Shown piece by piece: positions 1 to 11,080 of a stretch of DNA of 64,000 bases. Under the pieces are notes generated by a model. It saw only the letters and a list, made by a program, of their open reading frames with translations, had not been told where the DNA came from and did no database searches. A program made the position numbers and the translations under genes. How positions within the stretch are numbered: position 1 is the first letter of the stretch; each line of letters starts with the position of its first letter. This stretch comes from Platycnemis pennipes. Its lineage: Eukaryota; Arthropoda; Insecta; Odonata; Platycnemididae. The stretch lies in assembly GCA_933228895.1 (NCBI GenBank), contig OW121858.1, positions 33,441,859 through 33,505,858 on the forward strand, in the 5' to 3' direction.

Positions 1-1785
1 TTCTTTCTTTAATATGTTATTAGAAACAGGTAGAAGAGCCATTTTCATGTGCAATTGCTTACTAATTAATCATTTTGCAGATTAAATATTCCAAAACAAT
101 AATTTATGCTTTGCTGAAGTGTTCTAGTGTTAACCAGTACGTACATTGGTTAGGCAAGTTGTAATGATTCGCCGAAATACTGCATTTCACGGCATTAATG
201 ACTCGCTGTTGAAAATATTTCTTGCGTAATTACCTATTCCTAACCATTCATAATATTAACATTTCGTTATCCCTCGAAAATTAGTTGCCGCAAGTATTTA
301 TTTACTCAAGCAAGTGCCTCTGTAGGTTGCGCTGCACATCGTGTGTCGTACTAGTGCTGCCATCTGGAGAATCTAGAGCAAACGGAGGTGACTCGCATGA
401 AATACTATTGCTGGGAATTATCGATGCATTCACTCAAAATTATATGTATCCGTGAATTCAGGAATCAAAATAAAAATTTGTTGAACGGGATAAATTTTAA
501 TTATTCGCATAACATCATCGCTGGCAATATTTACGAAAACATTGAAAAATATGCACAAATTAACAAATGTACCAGAAAACATAGGTATTCCCATTACTTC
601 TGCTACAGGAAAAAATATTCGAAACCAGGATATTTGACTCGTAAAATTATAAGGAAATCGTTCATTCATTGGCCACGGAAAACTCTGACGACTTCGTTCA
701 CAAAAATAAGAAGCATAACAAAACAAACGTCATACCTTTAGTATCACACATACACACGCTTCACATTAACAGCAAAGTACTTTCAATTTCTATTCCTGGC
801 TGAAAGATTATTCAAGCGTCGTCTACTTTGGTATAGGGGCAGGAACGAGGGGGCAGGTGGAGGAGGGGCAGGAACTAGCAGGTGGATGTGGGATGGCTAA
901 AGCAGGCGGGCTGAACTCCGCCCCTTTAACCCACATCACAGCTCTCCCCTGTCATGTGACTGGTTAATTCTTTACTGCTTGTCCATCTGACGCCCATTCC
1001 GCTCCTATGTGAACTTGGCTTAACAAAAGAACAACTAAAAAGTGCGAGCATGCGCAAGATATGCCAGGGCGGGCCGTAAATCGCCAGTGCCTGGACTTGA
1101 TTGGACTTAAAACAACATAGAGATGGCACAAATATTGTATTCTAAGTTGTAGCTGACTAATAATGCTACTACAGATAAATACCATGCGTTAATTCTTACT
1201 TTACAGTGCATCGCCCTCAAGAAATATCACTCATAATACCGAGCGTATACACATGGCAGGAGCCATGGCCTCACTATATCCGTTTTCTTTTACATGTTAA
1301 TCATGGGCCTTTTGATGGTACATTGCCAATCACTCGTATTGAGAGATTCGATCGCTTATGCCGTACTCTCTATAACGGGCTTTTTTTCTCCAGGACTGTA
1401 TATGTGTCTGCAATCTACATAATACTGAGCAAACCTCTTCAAGGATGTATGACAGGGATTCAGTAACCACCCATATGGTCTCCCTTAACAGATCCAAGGA
1501 TTACGAACTACAGTAGAAGCCCTGCCCTGATAACCATAAAACTATATTAACTAACTTTTCAGATTCTTAAAACTAATTTTGAATTTTTATAAAACTATTT
1601 TTACTGGACCTCTACTGGAAAAAACAATCACCCTTTTAATTCTTCACTTAAATGATTTCCCACACTTTCCTCCTGGAATCTTCCCAATTCTTAATTTTGG
1701 GGTTCACTACGTGTTCTTAGATATCCAAGTATTCAAAAGTGACGCTAATAGAAATTGAACATCATTAAAGGCAACAACTACTTAC
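1..1785. other. Non-coding left flank, no gene recognised
   Basis: No open frame here has recognisable domain content. A G-rich, C-poor stretch lies at about 838-910. Any downstream exons of the minus-strand ZAD cassette A would lie here or beyond the left edge. I did not find a copy of the linker exons or of C2H2 fingers on the minus strand in this stretch. Confidence 0.4.
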
Positions 1786-1923
1786 AACGAGACCGGAGTT
1801 GATCTGGAGTTTCAGGTACTCAATCCTTGAATTGATGCACATTGTCTTGAAGTGTTTGAAGTTTGACAGATTTTTCATGCATCCATTACAGATGGTGTGG
1901 GGCAAACCATCGCCTTGGTACAC
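1786..1923 (-). CDS. ZAD cassette A, C-terminal half exon
   Basis: This is the second half of a ZAD domain, the dimerisation and zinc-binding module at the N terminus of arthropod C2H2 transcription factors. Read on minus, a ccattacag acceptor precedes the exon and gtaagt follows it. The 46 phase-0 codons hold GDGLPHTICNGCMKN, whose C-x2-C supplies the second pair of zinc cysteines, then a helix ending LKLQINSGLV. The intron after the donor (gtaagtagttg...) is also conserved in the other three cassettes, so duplication units extend past the exon. The exon pairs with the N-half at 2710-2856. No linker or finger exons follow inside the window, so the gene is either cut by the window edge or partial. 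Confidence 0.8.
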
Positions 1924-2022
1924 CTGTAATGGAAATGAGAGTCATGCCAGCATTTAAAATAATATAAATAAAAAAATACCAGCACACAATATCCTACACA
2001 TTAGGAGAAGGCTCATCTAACA

Positions 2023-2192
2023 AGTCTTGACTACAAGGAGAGACACAAGAAATAAAATTTAACCCAAAGGCAACGTAAATATTGTATTCATTTACACTCC
2101 TTTTAACCTTGGAAACAGTGGCAGCTACATGATCTTCTAACTTAAGAATCGGTTCTCAACTGGCATGCAGACCACAATTTTCATGCATTAGA
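2023..2192 (+). repeat. Direct repeat flanking ZAD exon A1, left copy
   Basis: About 170 bp, starting agtcttgac and ending near a catta-ga motif, closely matches 3291-3460 in the same orientation. It includes the shared run taaccttggaaacagtggca. The two copies bracket the ZAD N-half exon at 2710-2856, consistent with a past local duplication or with two insertions of one repeat family. Confidence 0.75.
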
Positions 2193-2709
2193 AGAAGGAG
2201 AGGTTAACAAATCATCACAATTTTCATAGAGACAGTATCACTACCATGGCTAATGCCAATATTAAAATAACTCAAACAGTCTACTTTCCATTTATAATTT
2301 TGATAATGACAACTGAATTCGGTAATTGACTTAATTCTCAGTGATAAGTATAAGGTTGCCAAGTATAGACAAGATGTTATGAAAAGTTTGTCGGTCCATT
2401 TACAACAAAAGATAAGCTAAGAGAGCTTTCTCAAGAAATATTCACAATAGAAAAAATCTGCTGTTTCTACCTTAAGTACTACGAGTACTTAGAATCAAAA
2501 TCTACATTTGCATGCAACAATACGAGCATCCCTTGATGCATTATTCCAGAACAGGTGACCCTGCTATTTGTAAATTACTAAATCCTTGGAGCGTTTGTTC
2601 GCAGTTTCATTGTCACAATGCAGGGTAGGTTTTTATAATGATTTGTATCATAGATCCCCATGGATCAACTATAGTCAACTGCTTGCATGAGCCCAAAAAG
2701 TACACCTAC

Positions 2710-2856
2710 CTGTACTTCCACAAGTTCTTTCACTATGACCCACAGGAGAAAGCCATTGGTTCCTTTTGGGTCCATTATGTCAACTGTCCAGTCACCCGAA
2801 TTGAGACAAAGTCGACACTTACGGAAGATATCATCCTCGATTATTTCATGATATTT
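2710..2856 (-). CDS. ZAD cassette A, N-terminal half exon (ATA at the usual start position)
   Basis: Read on minus, this exon has a ctttacag acceptor, 12 nt, then 45 codons ending EVQ and a gtaggt donor. It carries the CRLC zinc pair in DDIFRKCRLCLNSGDWTVD and the downstream KELVEVQ helix. The reading frame is open and phase 0, matching the C-half at 1786-1923. In the three sister cassettes the codon 12 nt after the acceptor is ATG; here it is ATA (2842-2844). Translation would therefore need an upstream coding exon joined in phase 0 (the 12-nt leader is open, reading KYHE), or this cassette is no longer started independently. Confidence 0.75.
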
Positions 2857-3290
2857 CTGTAAAGTAATGAATCCCTAATTAGTACTCTACTCTCCATACA
2901 TATTCTAACAAGAACCACAAACAGTTAAAGTTAGTTAAACATTGATAAACAAAGTACATACTATCTTCTTAATCTGCAAAATTAATCAGAAGCCATTTAT
3001 TCCTTATGATTTTACACCAAAATAACTTTTCTACGACTGATTACTATTCCTCCACATTAAACAATAAAATAAATACACTTACATATTGAGTACAATAAAA
3101 AAATAATATCCATGCAGCCATGTTGTTATAAAACTTTGATTCTCTATCAGATTCGTGGAGGAAACTTCCAACTAGAGTGCCGGTTTGTCAAAATGTTTTC
3201 TTTTATAGAATGAAGAATGTTACCCATTCATCCTTTAAGAATAAAATTTTACAGCCATGATATGGACACAATCTGTATGCTCATGGTGGA

Positions 3291-3460
3291 AGTCTTGACC
3301 ACAAGGAGAAACACAATAAATAAAATTTAACCTTAAGGCAACATAAAGATTGTATTTATATACAATCATTTTAACCTTGGAAACAGTGGCAGCTACATAA
3401 TCTTCTAACTTAAGAATCGGTTCTCATCTGGCATGGAGACCGTAATTTTCATGTATTAGA
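3291..3460 (+). repeat. Direct repeat flanking ZAD exon A1, right copy
   Basis: Partner of 2023-2192, with the same orientation and length and scattered substitutions. Confidence 0.75.
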
Positions 3461-3522
3461 TTGGTTTAAGGATTGTTTTAAGAATCATTGTTCATAGAAG
3501 GCTCAAACACGTAATAGTGTAA

Positions 3523-4243
3523 AGGCTGTTGTACACGGTACAATTTCTTGTACAAGATCTTGTACCATAAATTGAACGGCGAGATTTGACCAAGATATTG
3601 TACAAGAAGTTGGTTCACGGTCATACACGATCAAAGATTTTCATACAATATGTGTGACAATAGCATGCGCAGATATCATTTTCTGTCGAACAGCTGAATT
3701 GCAATATCCGATGACGATAGTATTTTGAAAATACTGCCATAGTTACTGGGAAACAACGATTTGCTACCATTAATCCTAGCATTAATAAAATGAAATTTTA
3801 TGATTGGTTACTTGCTCTCTTTCATCGGCTCATGAAACCCATCGTTTATCCTCCTAACATCATGTTTTTGCTTGTTGCATATATTTATTTTTGGTTCAAT
3901 AACGCCATCTTAAATTCATTAAGGTTTAATGTTTGTCAGTATGTCCAACTCCTCTTTTGAGAAATAGAACACTTCCAACGCGACCGACGAATAGGTACCA
4001 CAATATGGAAGCAACAAAGAATATCACGATATGTACAACGAAAAAATGGAAGTTTTGCCATGCTTATAGGAATAAAAGTGATCACCAACACAGAACACCA
4101 ACCTTACGAACACTAAACGAACGCATCACTACCGTCACATGTCATGCGCAGAAGCTACGGAGTGGATCTTGGACGGTTTCATCCAATAATATAGAGCATG
4201 ATCTAAGTTCTTGTACAAGAAATTGTACCGTGTACAATGGCCT
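3523..4243. mobile_element. Non-autonomous TIR element with TAA target duplication (Harbinger-like)
   Basis: The ends are inverted repeats: AGGCTGTTGTACACGG on the left and, reverse-complemented, AGGCCATTGTACACGG on the right. Both continue into TACAATTTCTTGTACAAGA. A TAA trinucleotide flanks each side (3520-3522 and 4244-4246), the target size typical of PIF/Harbinger elements. The 721-bp interior has no recognisable transposase, so this is a MITE or deletion derivative. The 218-codon open frame starting at 3933 runs out through the right end and is not a gene. Confidence 0.75.
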
Positions 4244-4405
4244 TAATAGATGTACAGAGTCCTCAAAGAAAAGAGTGGAGAAACTTATTTTGGCATTATC
4301 CAGAGTACCGATAGCTATAATATTATATTTTTCTTCAACTAAATACAAGCTGCCAGCACTAATTATTCACATGACGAAAATTTCTAAGGTTTTACATAAA
4401 CACAG

Positions 4406-4670
4406 GGGTTATTGTTGTCTAGTGGGTAGAGCACTGAGCTGCCGACCTGAGGGTCCGAGGTTCAAATTCCTGGCAAGGAGCCTTTCTGGATGCACCCACC
4501 TAAAATCCTCAAGATTCAGTTTTTGCAAGTCGGAACTCTGTAGGAAATCACAGGTGGTGCAGGGAAAGGATCTGGCCTCCCTACCTTGAATGTACGAATT
4601 TCACACGCCATGGCTTAGTATAGGGCGAGCTCTACTCTTACCTATAAAAACCAACCTTCAGGTTGAACAC
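4406..4670 (+). mobile_element. tRNA-derived SINE
   Basis: The head resembles a tRNA: TCTAGTGGGTAGAGC fits a pol III A box and GGTTCAAATTCC a B box, about 35 nt apart. A non-tRNA body follows, with motifs gaatttcacacgccatggc and ccttcaggttgaa that recur at 25780-25850. The body and degenerate arms argue for a SINE rather than a working tRNA gene. Confidence 0.65.
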
Positions 4671-4839
4671 ACAGTAGGAACATATAGACCCTAAGTCATA
4701 TTTGACTATTTCTACCCTATAGAACAAAATCTATGCAAATAATATCAACTACATCATGTTTACAATATTTTAATGGAACATTATTTTATTGTGGTCATAA
4801 TTAGATAGTATATTTGTTACAGTTTGTCTCTTGATTTAA

Positions 4840-5676
4840 GGAGGCTCCACCGAATTATGAAGTGTATGTCATTTTTGTGAAAATTTCAGGACATACTTTT
4901 TTGGCCCTTCTATCCATTGGCAGTAAAATAATGAGGCCTTTCTATAATATATTCGAAGAAAAAAGAAGTTGAAAATCAGCTATTTTATACGTGGCAGAGG
5001 ATGGCTCCTGCAGTAAAATTTGCAGGTTAATAATGTAAAGAGAAATGTCGTTTTGACGAAAAACTAATATAAGATGTGCAATTTTATGTAGAATTTAGCA
5101 CTTTAAATAAGTGCTAGCATTACCACACTAGTTTAATTGATATTAATAAATGTTTGCTCAATAAAAAGCAGAAAAGCCTTAGTTACATGATAGTGGCACT
5201 ACAGTATGTTGTTATCATTGGTAATGGTACTTGTGGCGGAACGTGATTACATTAGCCTATTTACTAACTTAATTAAGGAATATACCAAACCAAGGTCCTT
5301 CTTATAGTTTTTATGTGATTTAAATAATCTCATTGATTATTGACATGGTGTAATTAACACCAATGCTTCCAAATAGTAACAGTGTCATTGTTGCCAAACA
5401 GTTTAAAAAAATATCAATATTAATAAAATTCAAAATAAAGAGTTGTATTTGCAAGGGAATACATTAAACCTAAGTACGAAAATATTTAACCTATTTTAGA
5501 ATACGTATTAGTGGGATTGAGCAACAATATCATAGCATTATCATACAATTATTGTGTATGCATTATCACACCATAGATGATTTCCCATATAGGTGTCTTT
5601 CTGGATCGGTATTTATTCCATGAATAACATAGCTATTTTACTGGATTTTGAATCGCTGTGACACGGTGGAACCTCC
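4840..5676. mobile_element. Possible non-autonomous DNA transposon
   Basis: Ends GGAGGCTCCACCG and, reverse-complemented, GGAGGTTCCACCG form a 13-bp inverted repeat 837 bp apart. I could not define a clean target duplication and see no coding content, so the call rests on the terminal repeats alone. Confidence 0.45.
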
Positions 5677-6123
5677 ATAATGCTTCAGTCCTTATTATTG
5701 ATGTATCCTGGAGGTAAAAACATACATATCTAGAACACCCATGTCAAACTTGTGTGTTTATATTTCGAGAAAACACTGTAATATTCCAACAAACTTCTGG
5801 TCTCTAAGATTCTCTAACTGAACCATCCTACAATCCAATAAACTACATCTGCCCATTTATAGGAATTAGACTTAACCTGCTGCCTCTCATTACATCTCAT
5901 TCTGCTGCTGCATTAAATCCTTATTTTATGGATCCTGAATACTAAATAAATCCCCAGATGATGTTATAACACTATAAAATGACAATTGTTTTGTATCTTT
6001 GTTCAATTTCCTAGTTCATTCAATAAAGCCTGGTCTCAAGTTCTGTCTACAGTACGTAGTCCAGGAGTTTGGGGTTTATGGAGTGTTTAAAATAAAGATT
6101 CAACATCAAAGGGAACTACATAC

Positions 6124-6261
6124 CACTAGACCTGAGTTGATCTGGAATTTCAGGAACTCAATCCTTGAATTGGTACACATGAACTTGAAGTGTTTCCAGC
6201 CTGACAGTTTCTTCATGCACTCATTGCATATGGTACGGGGCAAACCATCACCTCGGCAAGC
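6124..6261 (-). CDS. ZAD cassette B, C-terminal half exon
   Basis: A ccattacag acceptor, 46 phase-0 codons and a gtatgt donor on minus. The exon carries GDGLPRTICNECMKKLSG with the second ZAD cysteine pair and ends LKFQINSGLV. The only N-half upstream on this strand is at 15117-15251, which makes an 8.9-kb intron that now holds a LINE, SINEs and MITEs. No linker or C2H2 exon follows before cassette A at 2856. The product is therefore a bare ZAD, or the transcript continues into A's downstream exons. Confidence 0.8.
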
Positions 6262-6399
6262 CTGTAATGGAAACAATTAATGCCAACATTGGTATCCGAT
6301 AAGCTCACGTCATGTCAGTATTTTGCTCAGAGAAATGATAAGTAATTTCCTTTGATATGTATTTCACAAACTTTTTTTTCCACATTGGTCCATCTTACT

Positions 6400-6790
6400 G
6401 GATGAGTTTCGCCGGCATTTCAGACGGCATCTTCAGGTCTACGAAATATAGGAAATATATACCACGAAGATACAATAAGTTTATACCCTGGTAAAAATTT
6501 AGCAGGAAATTGCCCACATTTAGTAGGAAGAGGAGAATTTAGCAGGAAATTGCCCACATTTAGCAGGAATAGCAGGATTTAGCAGGAAATTGCCCACAAT
6601 TAGCAGGAATAGCAGGATTTAGCAAGATTCAGCTAGGAATATATAAATTATAGGGAATATATACCACGAAGATATAGAAAGTAGAAAGAAGACAAAAGGT
6701 AATTTGATCGGATGCGATCTTCGGACCTGAAGATGGCATCTGGAATGCCGACAAAACTTTCGTCCATTGCAAAGAATCAACGGGGAAAAA
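6400..6790. repeat. Foldback arms around a TTTAGCAGGAA minisatellite
   Basis: The arm at about 6408-6438 (gccggcatttcagacggcat...) is the inverted counterpart of 6725-6757 (gacctgaagatggcatctgg...). Between them, 6490-6630 holds imperfect tandem copies of a unit containing atttagcaggaaattgccca plus taatagcagga variants. The phrase aatatataccacgaagata also occurs twice (6450 and 6657). No coding potential was seen. Confidence 0.65.
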
Positions 6791-7104
6791 ACCCGAAAAC
6801 CCTCGGGTCATCTTAAAATATTGTAATTCGCATCCATTTCCCAGTAAAATAAAACTTACGTTCCGTAATAATTAAGGATAACACAATAATCATGATTACA
6901 TTGAGCTGCATTGCTGGCCAACCAGTGCAAGCAGTTATCCAACTTTCTGTAGTTCATGTAAAAAACAAAATAGTACTGATTTTGAATCGAACAGTGGGGT
7001 CCACAAGTTATGATACTAGACAGTGTAGAAACATACACGTTAGGTCATCTAATTTATCAATTGCATCAAATGGCCCAAGAAATATGTGTGTAAAATTATA
7101 CGTG

Positions 7105-8750
7105 GTAGTAATTAGACGTGGTAAATTCCTCTTTCCAAAGTGGACAGTTCCCAGAAATCCTCAAATACTCTCGCGTGACTCCTGTTCCTAAAAAAGGGAC
7201 ACGTGATAATGCAGACAACTATAGACCTATATCTGTCATATCTGTCTTCTCCAAAATATTTGAGAAACTATTTCATATTCCAGTATTCAATTACTTGAAA
7301 CTGCATAAACTCATAGCTGAAAATCAGCATGGCTTCCAAATCGGAAAATCTACCAACTCTGCAACTTTTGACCTCCTAAACAATACCCTGCATAGTTTAG
7401 ACGGAAAACTTCTCACTGCAGGTATATTCTTTGATTTAAGCAAAGCTTTTGATCTTATAGATCATAACATATTAAAATATAAACTTCAAAATCTAGGAAT
7501 TTCTGGTAGAGCTCTGGGATGGATTTCGTCATATCTAAGTGACAGAAAACAAATTGTGAGCTATCCCTACAGGGACACCTATACGACACAAACTGCTAAA
7601 TCTTATCCTCTAAGCAAGAACTCTGGTGTTCCCCAAGAATCCATATTAGGACCTCTGTTTTTCCTCCTTTTTGTAAATGACCTCCCAAATCACCTATCAC
7701 ACTGTAAAATCACCCTTTATGCAGATGATACATCTGCCATTGTTACAGCTGATTCCCTAGATAGGTTAATTGAATACACTAACAACACCATTCACGAAAT
7801 GCAGCAGTGGTGCAACAGTAACAATCTAGTTTTAAACAAAGAAAAAACACAGCTCATCCAGTTTATAAGTAAAAACTACAAAAAAAGTAACCTTTTAACA
7901 GATAACAATGCCACTTGCTTAAACAAGTCAACTGCCATTAAGTTCTTGGGACTCCAAATAACAGAAAACTTGGACTGGTCTCCCCATGTTCTTGGAATAG
8001 TGAAGAAAATATTTGTTGGTATCTTCATGATTAGAAAGTTAGCTCCTGTTGTTTCCATTGACATTCTAAAAATGGTATATTATGCTAAAGTGCATTCATA
8101 TATCTATTACGGCATTATGTTCTGGGGAAACTCAAGCTTAGCTAGTAAAGCCTTCTCTGCCCAGAAACAGGCAGTTAAAGCCATGTTCCAAGTCCCTATA
8201 CGTACCCCTGGTAAACCATTTTTCACTAATGCAAATATACTAACATTGCCCTCTATTTACATTTTGTCTTGTGTCTGCTTTGTTAAAGAAAATCCTGATA
8301 AATTCCCAATGAACTCCATATACCATGACTACTCCACCCGCTCAAATAATAACATACACGCCAGTCAGCATTCATACTCCCTTTTTGCTAAAGGTGCTTA
8401 TCACTCATCCTCAATACTATACAATAAGTTGCCAAATGACTTTAAAACCATTACCTCTCCAATTATTTTTAAAAGGAGAGTCAAAGAATTTCTGATTAAG
8501 AAATGTTATTATGATGTAAGAGAATTTCTAAGTGACTGCATGTGAATAACTTCATATAGATATGTCCATTGTTGCTGTAATGATGACATTGTAATTTGAA
8601 CAACTTTGTACTTTTATGTTCACTTGATATGATGACATTGTGGTTCTTGTGTGCATGTGTCCTGTCCGAATTTCTTGACGAAACCATGCATGTACTTGCT
8701 AACGGTGTAATAAAAAATATTACTATTATTATTATTATTATTATAATTTA
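7105..8750 (+). mobile_element. 5'-truncated non-LTR retrotransposon (CR1/L2/Jockey-like)
   Basis: The copy retains the reverse transcriptase and C-terminal region of ORF2 (7118-8545), a short 3' UTR and an (ATT)n microsatellite tail at about 8722-8748. The endonuclease half and ORF1 are missing, the usual result of incomplete target-primed reverse transcription. It sits antisense inside the putative intron of ZAD cassette B. The exact 5' junction is uncertain. Confidence 0.8.
7118..8545 (+). CDS. Reverse transcriptase ORF2 fragment of a non-LTR retrotransposon
   Basis: An uninterrupted 475-codon frame covers the reverse transcriptase and the C-terminal region of a LINE polyprotein. Visible motifs are NYRPISVISVFSKIFEKL (about residues 34-51), the first catalytic Asp in GIFFDLSKAFD (102-112), GVPQESILGPLFF (170-182; usually GVPQGS) and the catalytic box YADD (201-204). 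A conserved tail includes FWGNS, RPFF-like and YNKLP motifs common in arthropod CR1/Jockey-type elements. The start shown is only the first in-frame codon of a truncated copy. The intact frame and YADD box suggest a fairly recent insertion, although the truncation makes it non-autonomous. Clade assignment is by motif memory. Confidence 0.85.
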   Translation: MVNSSFQSGQFPEILKYSRVTPVPKKGTRDNADNYRPISVISVFSKIFEKLFHIPVFNYLKLHKLIAENQHGFQIGKSTNSATFDLLNNTLHSLDGKLLTAGIFFDLSKAFDLIDHNILKYKLQNLGISGRALGWISSYLSDRKQIVSYPYRDTYTTQTAKSYPLSKNSGVPQESILGPLFFLLFVNDLPNHLSHCKITLYADDTSAIVTADSLDRLIEYTNNTIHEMQQWCNSNNLVLNKEKTQLIQFISKNYKKSNLLTDNNATCLNKSTAIKFLGLQITENLDWSPHVLGIVKKIFVGIFMIRKLAPVVSIDILKMVYYAKVHSYIYYGIMFWGNSSLASKAFSAQKQAVKAMFQVPIRTPGKPFFTNANILTLPSIYILSCVCFVKENPDKFPMNSIYHDYSTRSNNNIHASQHSYSLFAKGAYHSSSILYNKLPNDFKTITSPIIFKRRVKEFLIKKCYYDVREFLSDCM

Positions 8751-9454
8751 CCACAATGTATTAAAAATGAAGAGGTTTCCTGTATTTAAGAACATGGTCA
8801 AATAATATCTTACTGATAATTGTTTTTATAGTGTCAGTGAATACCTGACACTGAATTTTTAAGGTTATTATTTTGCAAATATAGTGCATTTGCTGTACCT
8901 GTTTGACGTGTCCTATACACTTGCATGTATCATTACTGTGCATTGTGTCTTTTGGATAAATAAATAATACAATACAATACATAATAAAACATTTCTTAAC
9001 AAAATAATTTTATTTATTCAATGCGGTTTTCACGTGATAAAACAAGTTTCAATAAGTTTTGTTTTGTAGTAACCTGTAATAAAACTGTAGAACCAATTCA
9101 TCGTGATGGTCTGGCGAATAACTCCCTGGTGTCGTCCACCAGTTCAGGTAAAGTATTTTTAACATTTCATAATGTCTGTGTAAAAATTTATTTTCATTCC
9201 TCACACTTACAACTTCGGTACAACTTATAAATTCTACTGCAAGTGCTCCTAAATTAAAAATTGTGTCATATACGCATTTATTTCATAGTAGGAATCTTTT
9301 CCCGGCTAAAGGATCGCGAGTGTAAATATTCCATTTTTCCGTCACTAGTGATGCTGTGTACTGTCCGGCTACGCCGCTAAGTTCAAATAATTCCATAAAA
9401 CAGCACTTTACTGCTCTATCTCTCTCAAGTTTTTGAAGTGTATATCCACAAAAC

Positions 9455-9917
9455 GTAGTAGTAAGTCCACATAAATTGCCATGCGAAAAAATTCACCTGG
9501 ACCGGGAATCGAACCACGGACCTTTGGCTTTCCGGGCCACTGCGCAGACCACTACGCTACCCAGGATCCCTAATTCGCATGGCAATTTTACCGAGGTTCA
9601 GGTACTAGATGTTAGGCCCTCGCGGTCCATCAAGGATGGCAACGCAAGGGAGACTGGGCTTCAAGGAAGCCACTACCAGGGTGAACCCCATCCAGCGCTA
9701 AAGCCGCGCTTGGCGGTAAATCTAGAATATTTCAATTCTGCCGCGTGAACGGCGGTGAAATTCACATAAATTGCCATGCGAAAAAATTCACCTGGACCGG
9801 GAATCGAACCACGGACCTTTGGCTTTCCGGGCCACTGCGCAGACCACTACGCTACCCAGGATCCCTAATTCGCATGGCAATTTTACCGAGGTTCAGGTAC
9901 TAGATGTAGTAGTAAGT
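9455..9917 (-). mobile_element. Dimeric tRNA-derived SINE with 12-bp target duplications
   Basis: The element proper is 9467-9905 and is flanked by gtagtagtaagt at 9455-9466 and 9906-9917. Read on minus, it has a tRNA-like head (GGGTAGCGTAGTGGTCTGC as A box, GGTTCGATTCCC as B box), then a GC-rich body, then a second head. The two heads are 295 bp apart and nearly identical. Each head is bounded by ATTGCCATGCGAA and its inverted complement TTCGCATGGCAATTTT, so each can fold back. Confidence 0.8.
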
Positions 9918-9969
9918 GTTTTTAAATACTGGAATAGCGTAATTTCATAGAAGGGATTTTTTTAAATCT

Positions 9970-10142
9970 ATCGCATTCTAACCCGCATATAACACAACAT
10001 CGGGAAAACGGAAAATGTCGTGGTGTAAATACGGGGTTGTAAATGTGCTGGAGATATAGGAAATGGTAGGGGACCCGATAAAAAACGTTGTAAATCGTGG
10101 GAAAACGTAAATTCCAATGACCCAAATACGAAGTTTAACTGT
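9970..10142. mobile_element. Degenerate pogo-like element end
   Basis: Phrases such as cgtgggaaaacgtaaatt and ggttgtaaat, ending aagtttaactgtg, resemble the right end of the element at 21250-22538 (gcgggaaaacgtaaattgcg, ending ggttttactgta). It is probably a decayed relative; the left end was not found. Confidence 0.35.
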
Positions 10143-10837
10143 GTATGGTATTTTTTGATGATTGGGATAACCCACTAGCCTGAATCCTCGTAATGTCTCG
10201 CATTTACACTGCTTCACACTACTGATGCACCACGTGAATGCAAGTGCGCGCCCAAACACTTTTTTTTTACTGACAAAGGCGAAACAAAATGTGCAACAAA
10301 ACTCCTCTGCTCATTGCTCGGTATAATCATTTCACATGTATGTTTTATTACGTTTAATTAGAAAATATGCTAATGATACGTTCATGTGATAGTAATCATA
10401 GTTTTTGTGGATAAAAATGGGGTATTTCCTAAATATAACATGTAAAGATATTTTTATTGCCATTTCCTACTTGTTTTTCGTATTTATTATCTCATTTAGC
10501 ATATATTTCGCATATTTACTAAATTCGCTATGCTATACACAATGTATATATATAAATTATGCTAATAGACCTCTGGACACATCCCAATAAAGACACTTAA
10601 GTACAGTTTAACAAAAACATGACTTGCTACGAAAAGCAGTTTTGTCGGAGAGTATAATATTTTTAAAATATAAGCATTTGAAATCATCACGAGCTGGTCC
10701 CCCACAAAAACGTAATTCGCATATCAGCCATCTTGAATGACGTCAGATCCTGCAACAGCGGTCACGGTGCATACATTTCTATGCAAAGTTTTCAGGAGAT
10801 TACAATTGAAATGAAATTCATAAAAACACTTTTTAAT

Positions 10838-10930
10838 ATGCCAAAGCGGTGCTTTAAATGTTGCATTGTGCCAAAATATAAGGACATCGAGGGAAATGGC
10901 CTCCAAAAAGTATTATTTTTAATTACCTGA
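10838..10930 (+). pseudogene. THAP-like N-terminal remnant
   Basis: A short frame starts MPKRCFKCCIVPKYKD, close to the KWCIVPMCKN start of the THAP transposase at 50146. The second zinc cysteine is replaced (PKY for PMC) and the frame stops after 30 codons. A TGACGTCA site at 10738 precedes it, as upstream of the other THAP exons. It is probably a decayed relative of those elements; the ends were not found. Confidence 0.3.
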
Positions 10931-11080
10931 AACAGGATAATTATAGGTGAAGAAAGAAGTGCAGGCGAAATGAAATTATGACTTTGCAATCAAACGTGCG
11001 CATTTTTGAGCGTTCACTCTGTCTATATTTATTTTCCAATTCTGGAAGCGTGATTATACTTAATTGTGCAGAAACTAGGT

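Noticed and set aside
4406..4480. tRNA gene suggested by A- and B-box-like motifs
   Set aside because: The arms do not form a clean cloverleaf and a SINE body follows that recurs at 25780; called as SINE.
3933..4589. 218-codon open frame
   Set aside because: It runs across the right end of a MITE and into a SINE, with no domain or splice support.
6490..6630. CRISPR-like spaced repeats
   Set aside because: The units are imperfect, contiguous and in a eukaryotic genome; this is a minisatellite.
9500..9575. tRNA genes on the minus strand (two near-identical copies)
   Set aside because: They are heads of a dimeric SINE with a 12-bp target duplication.
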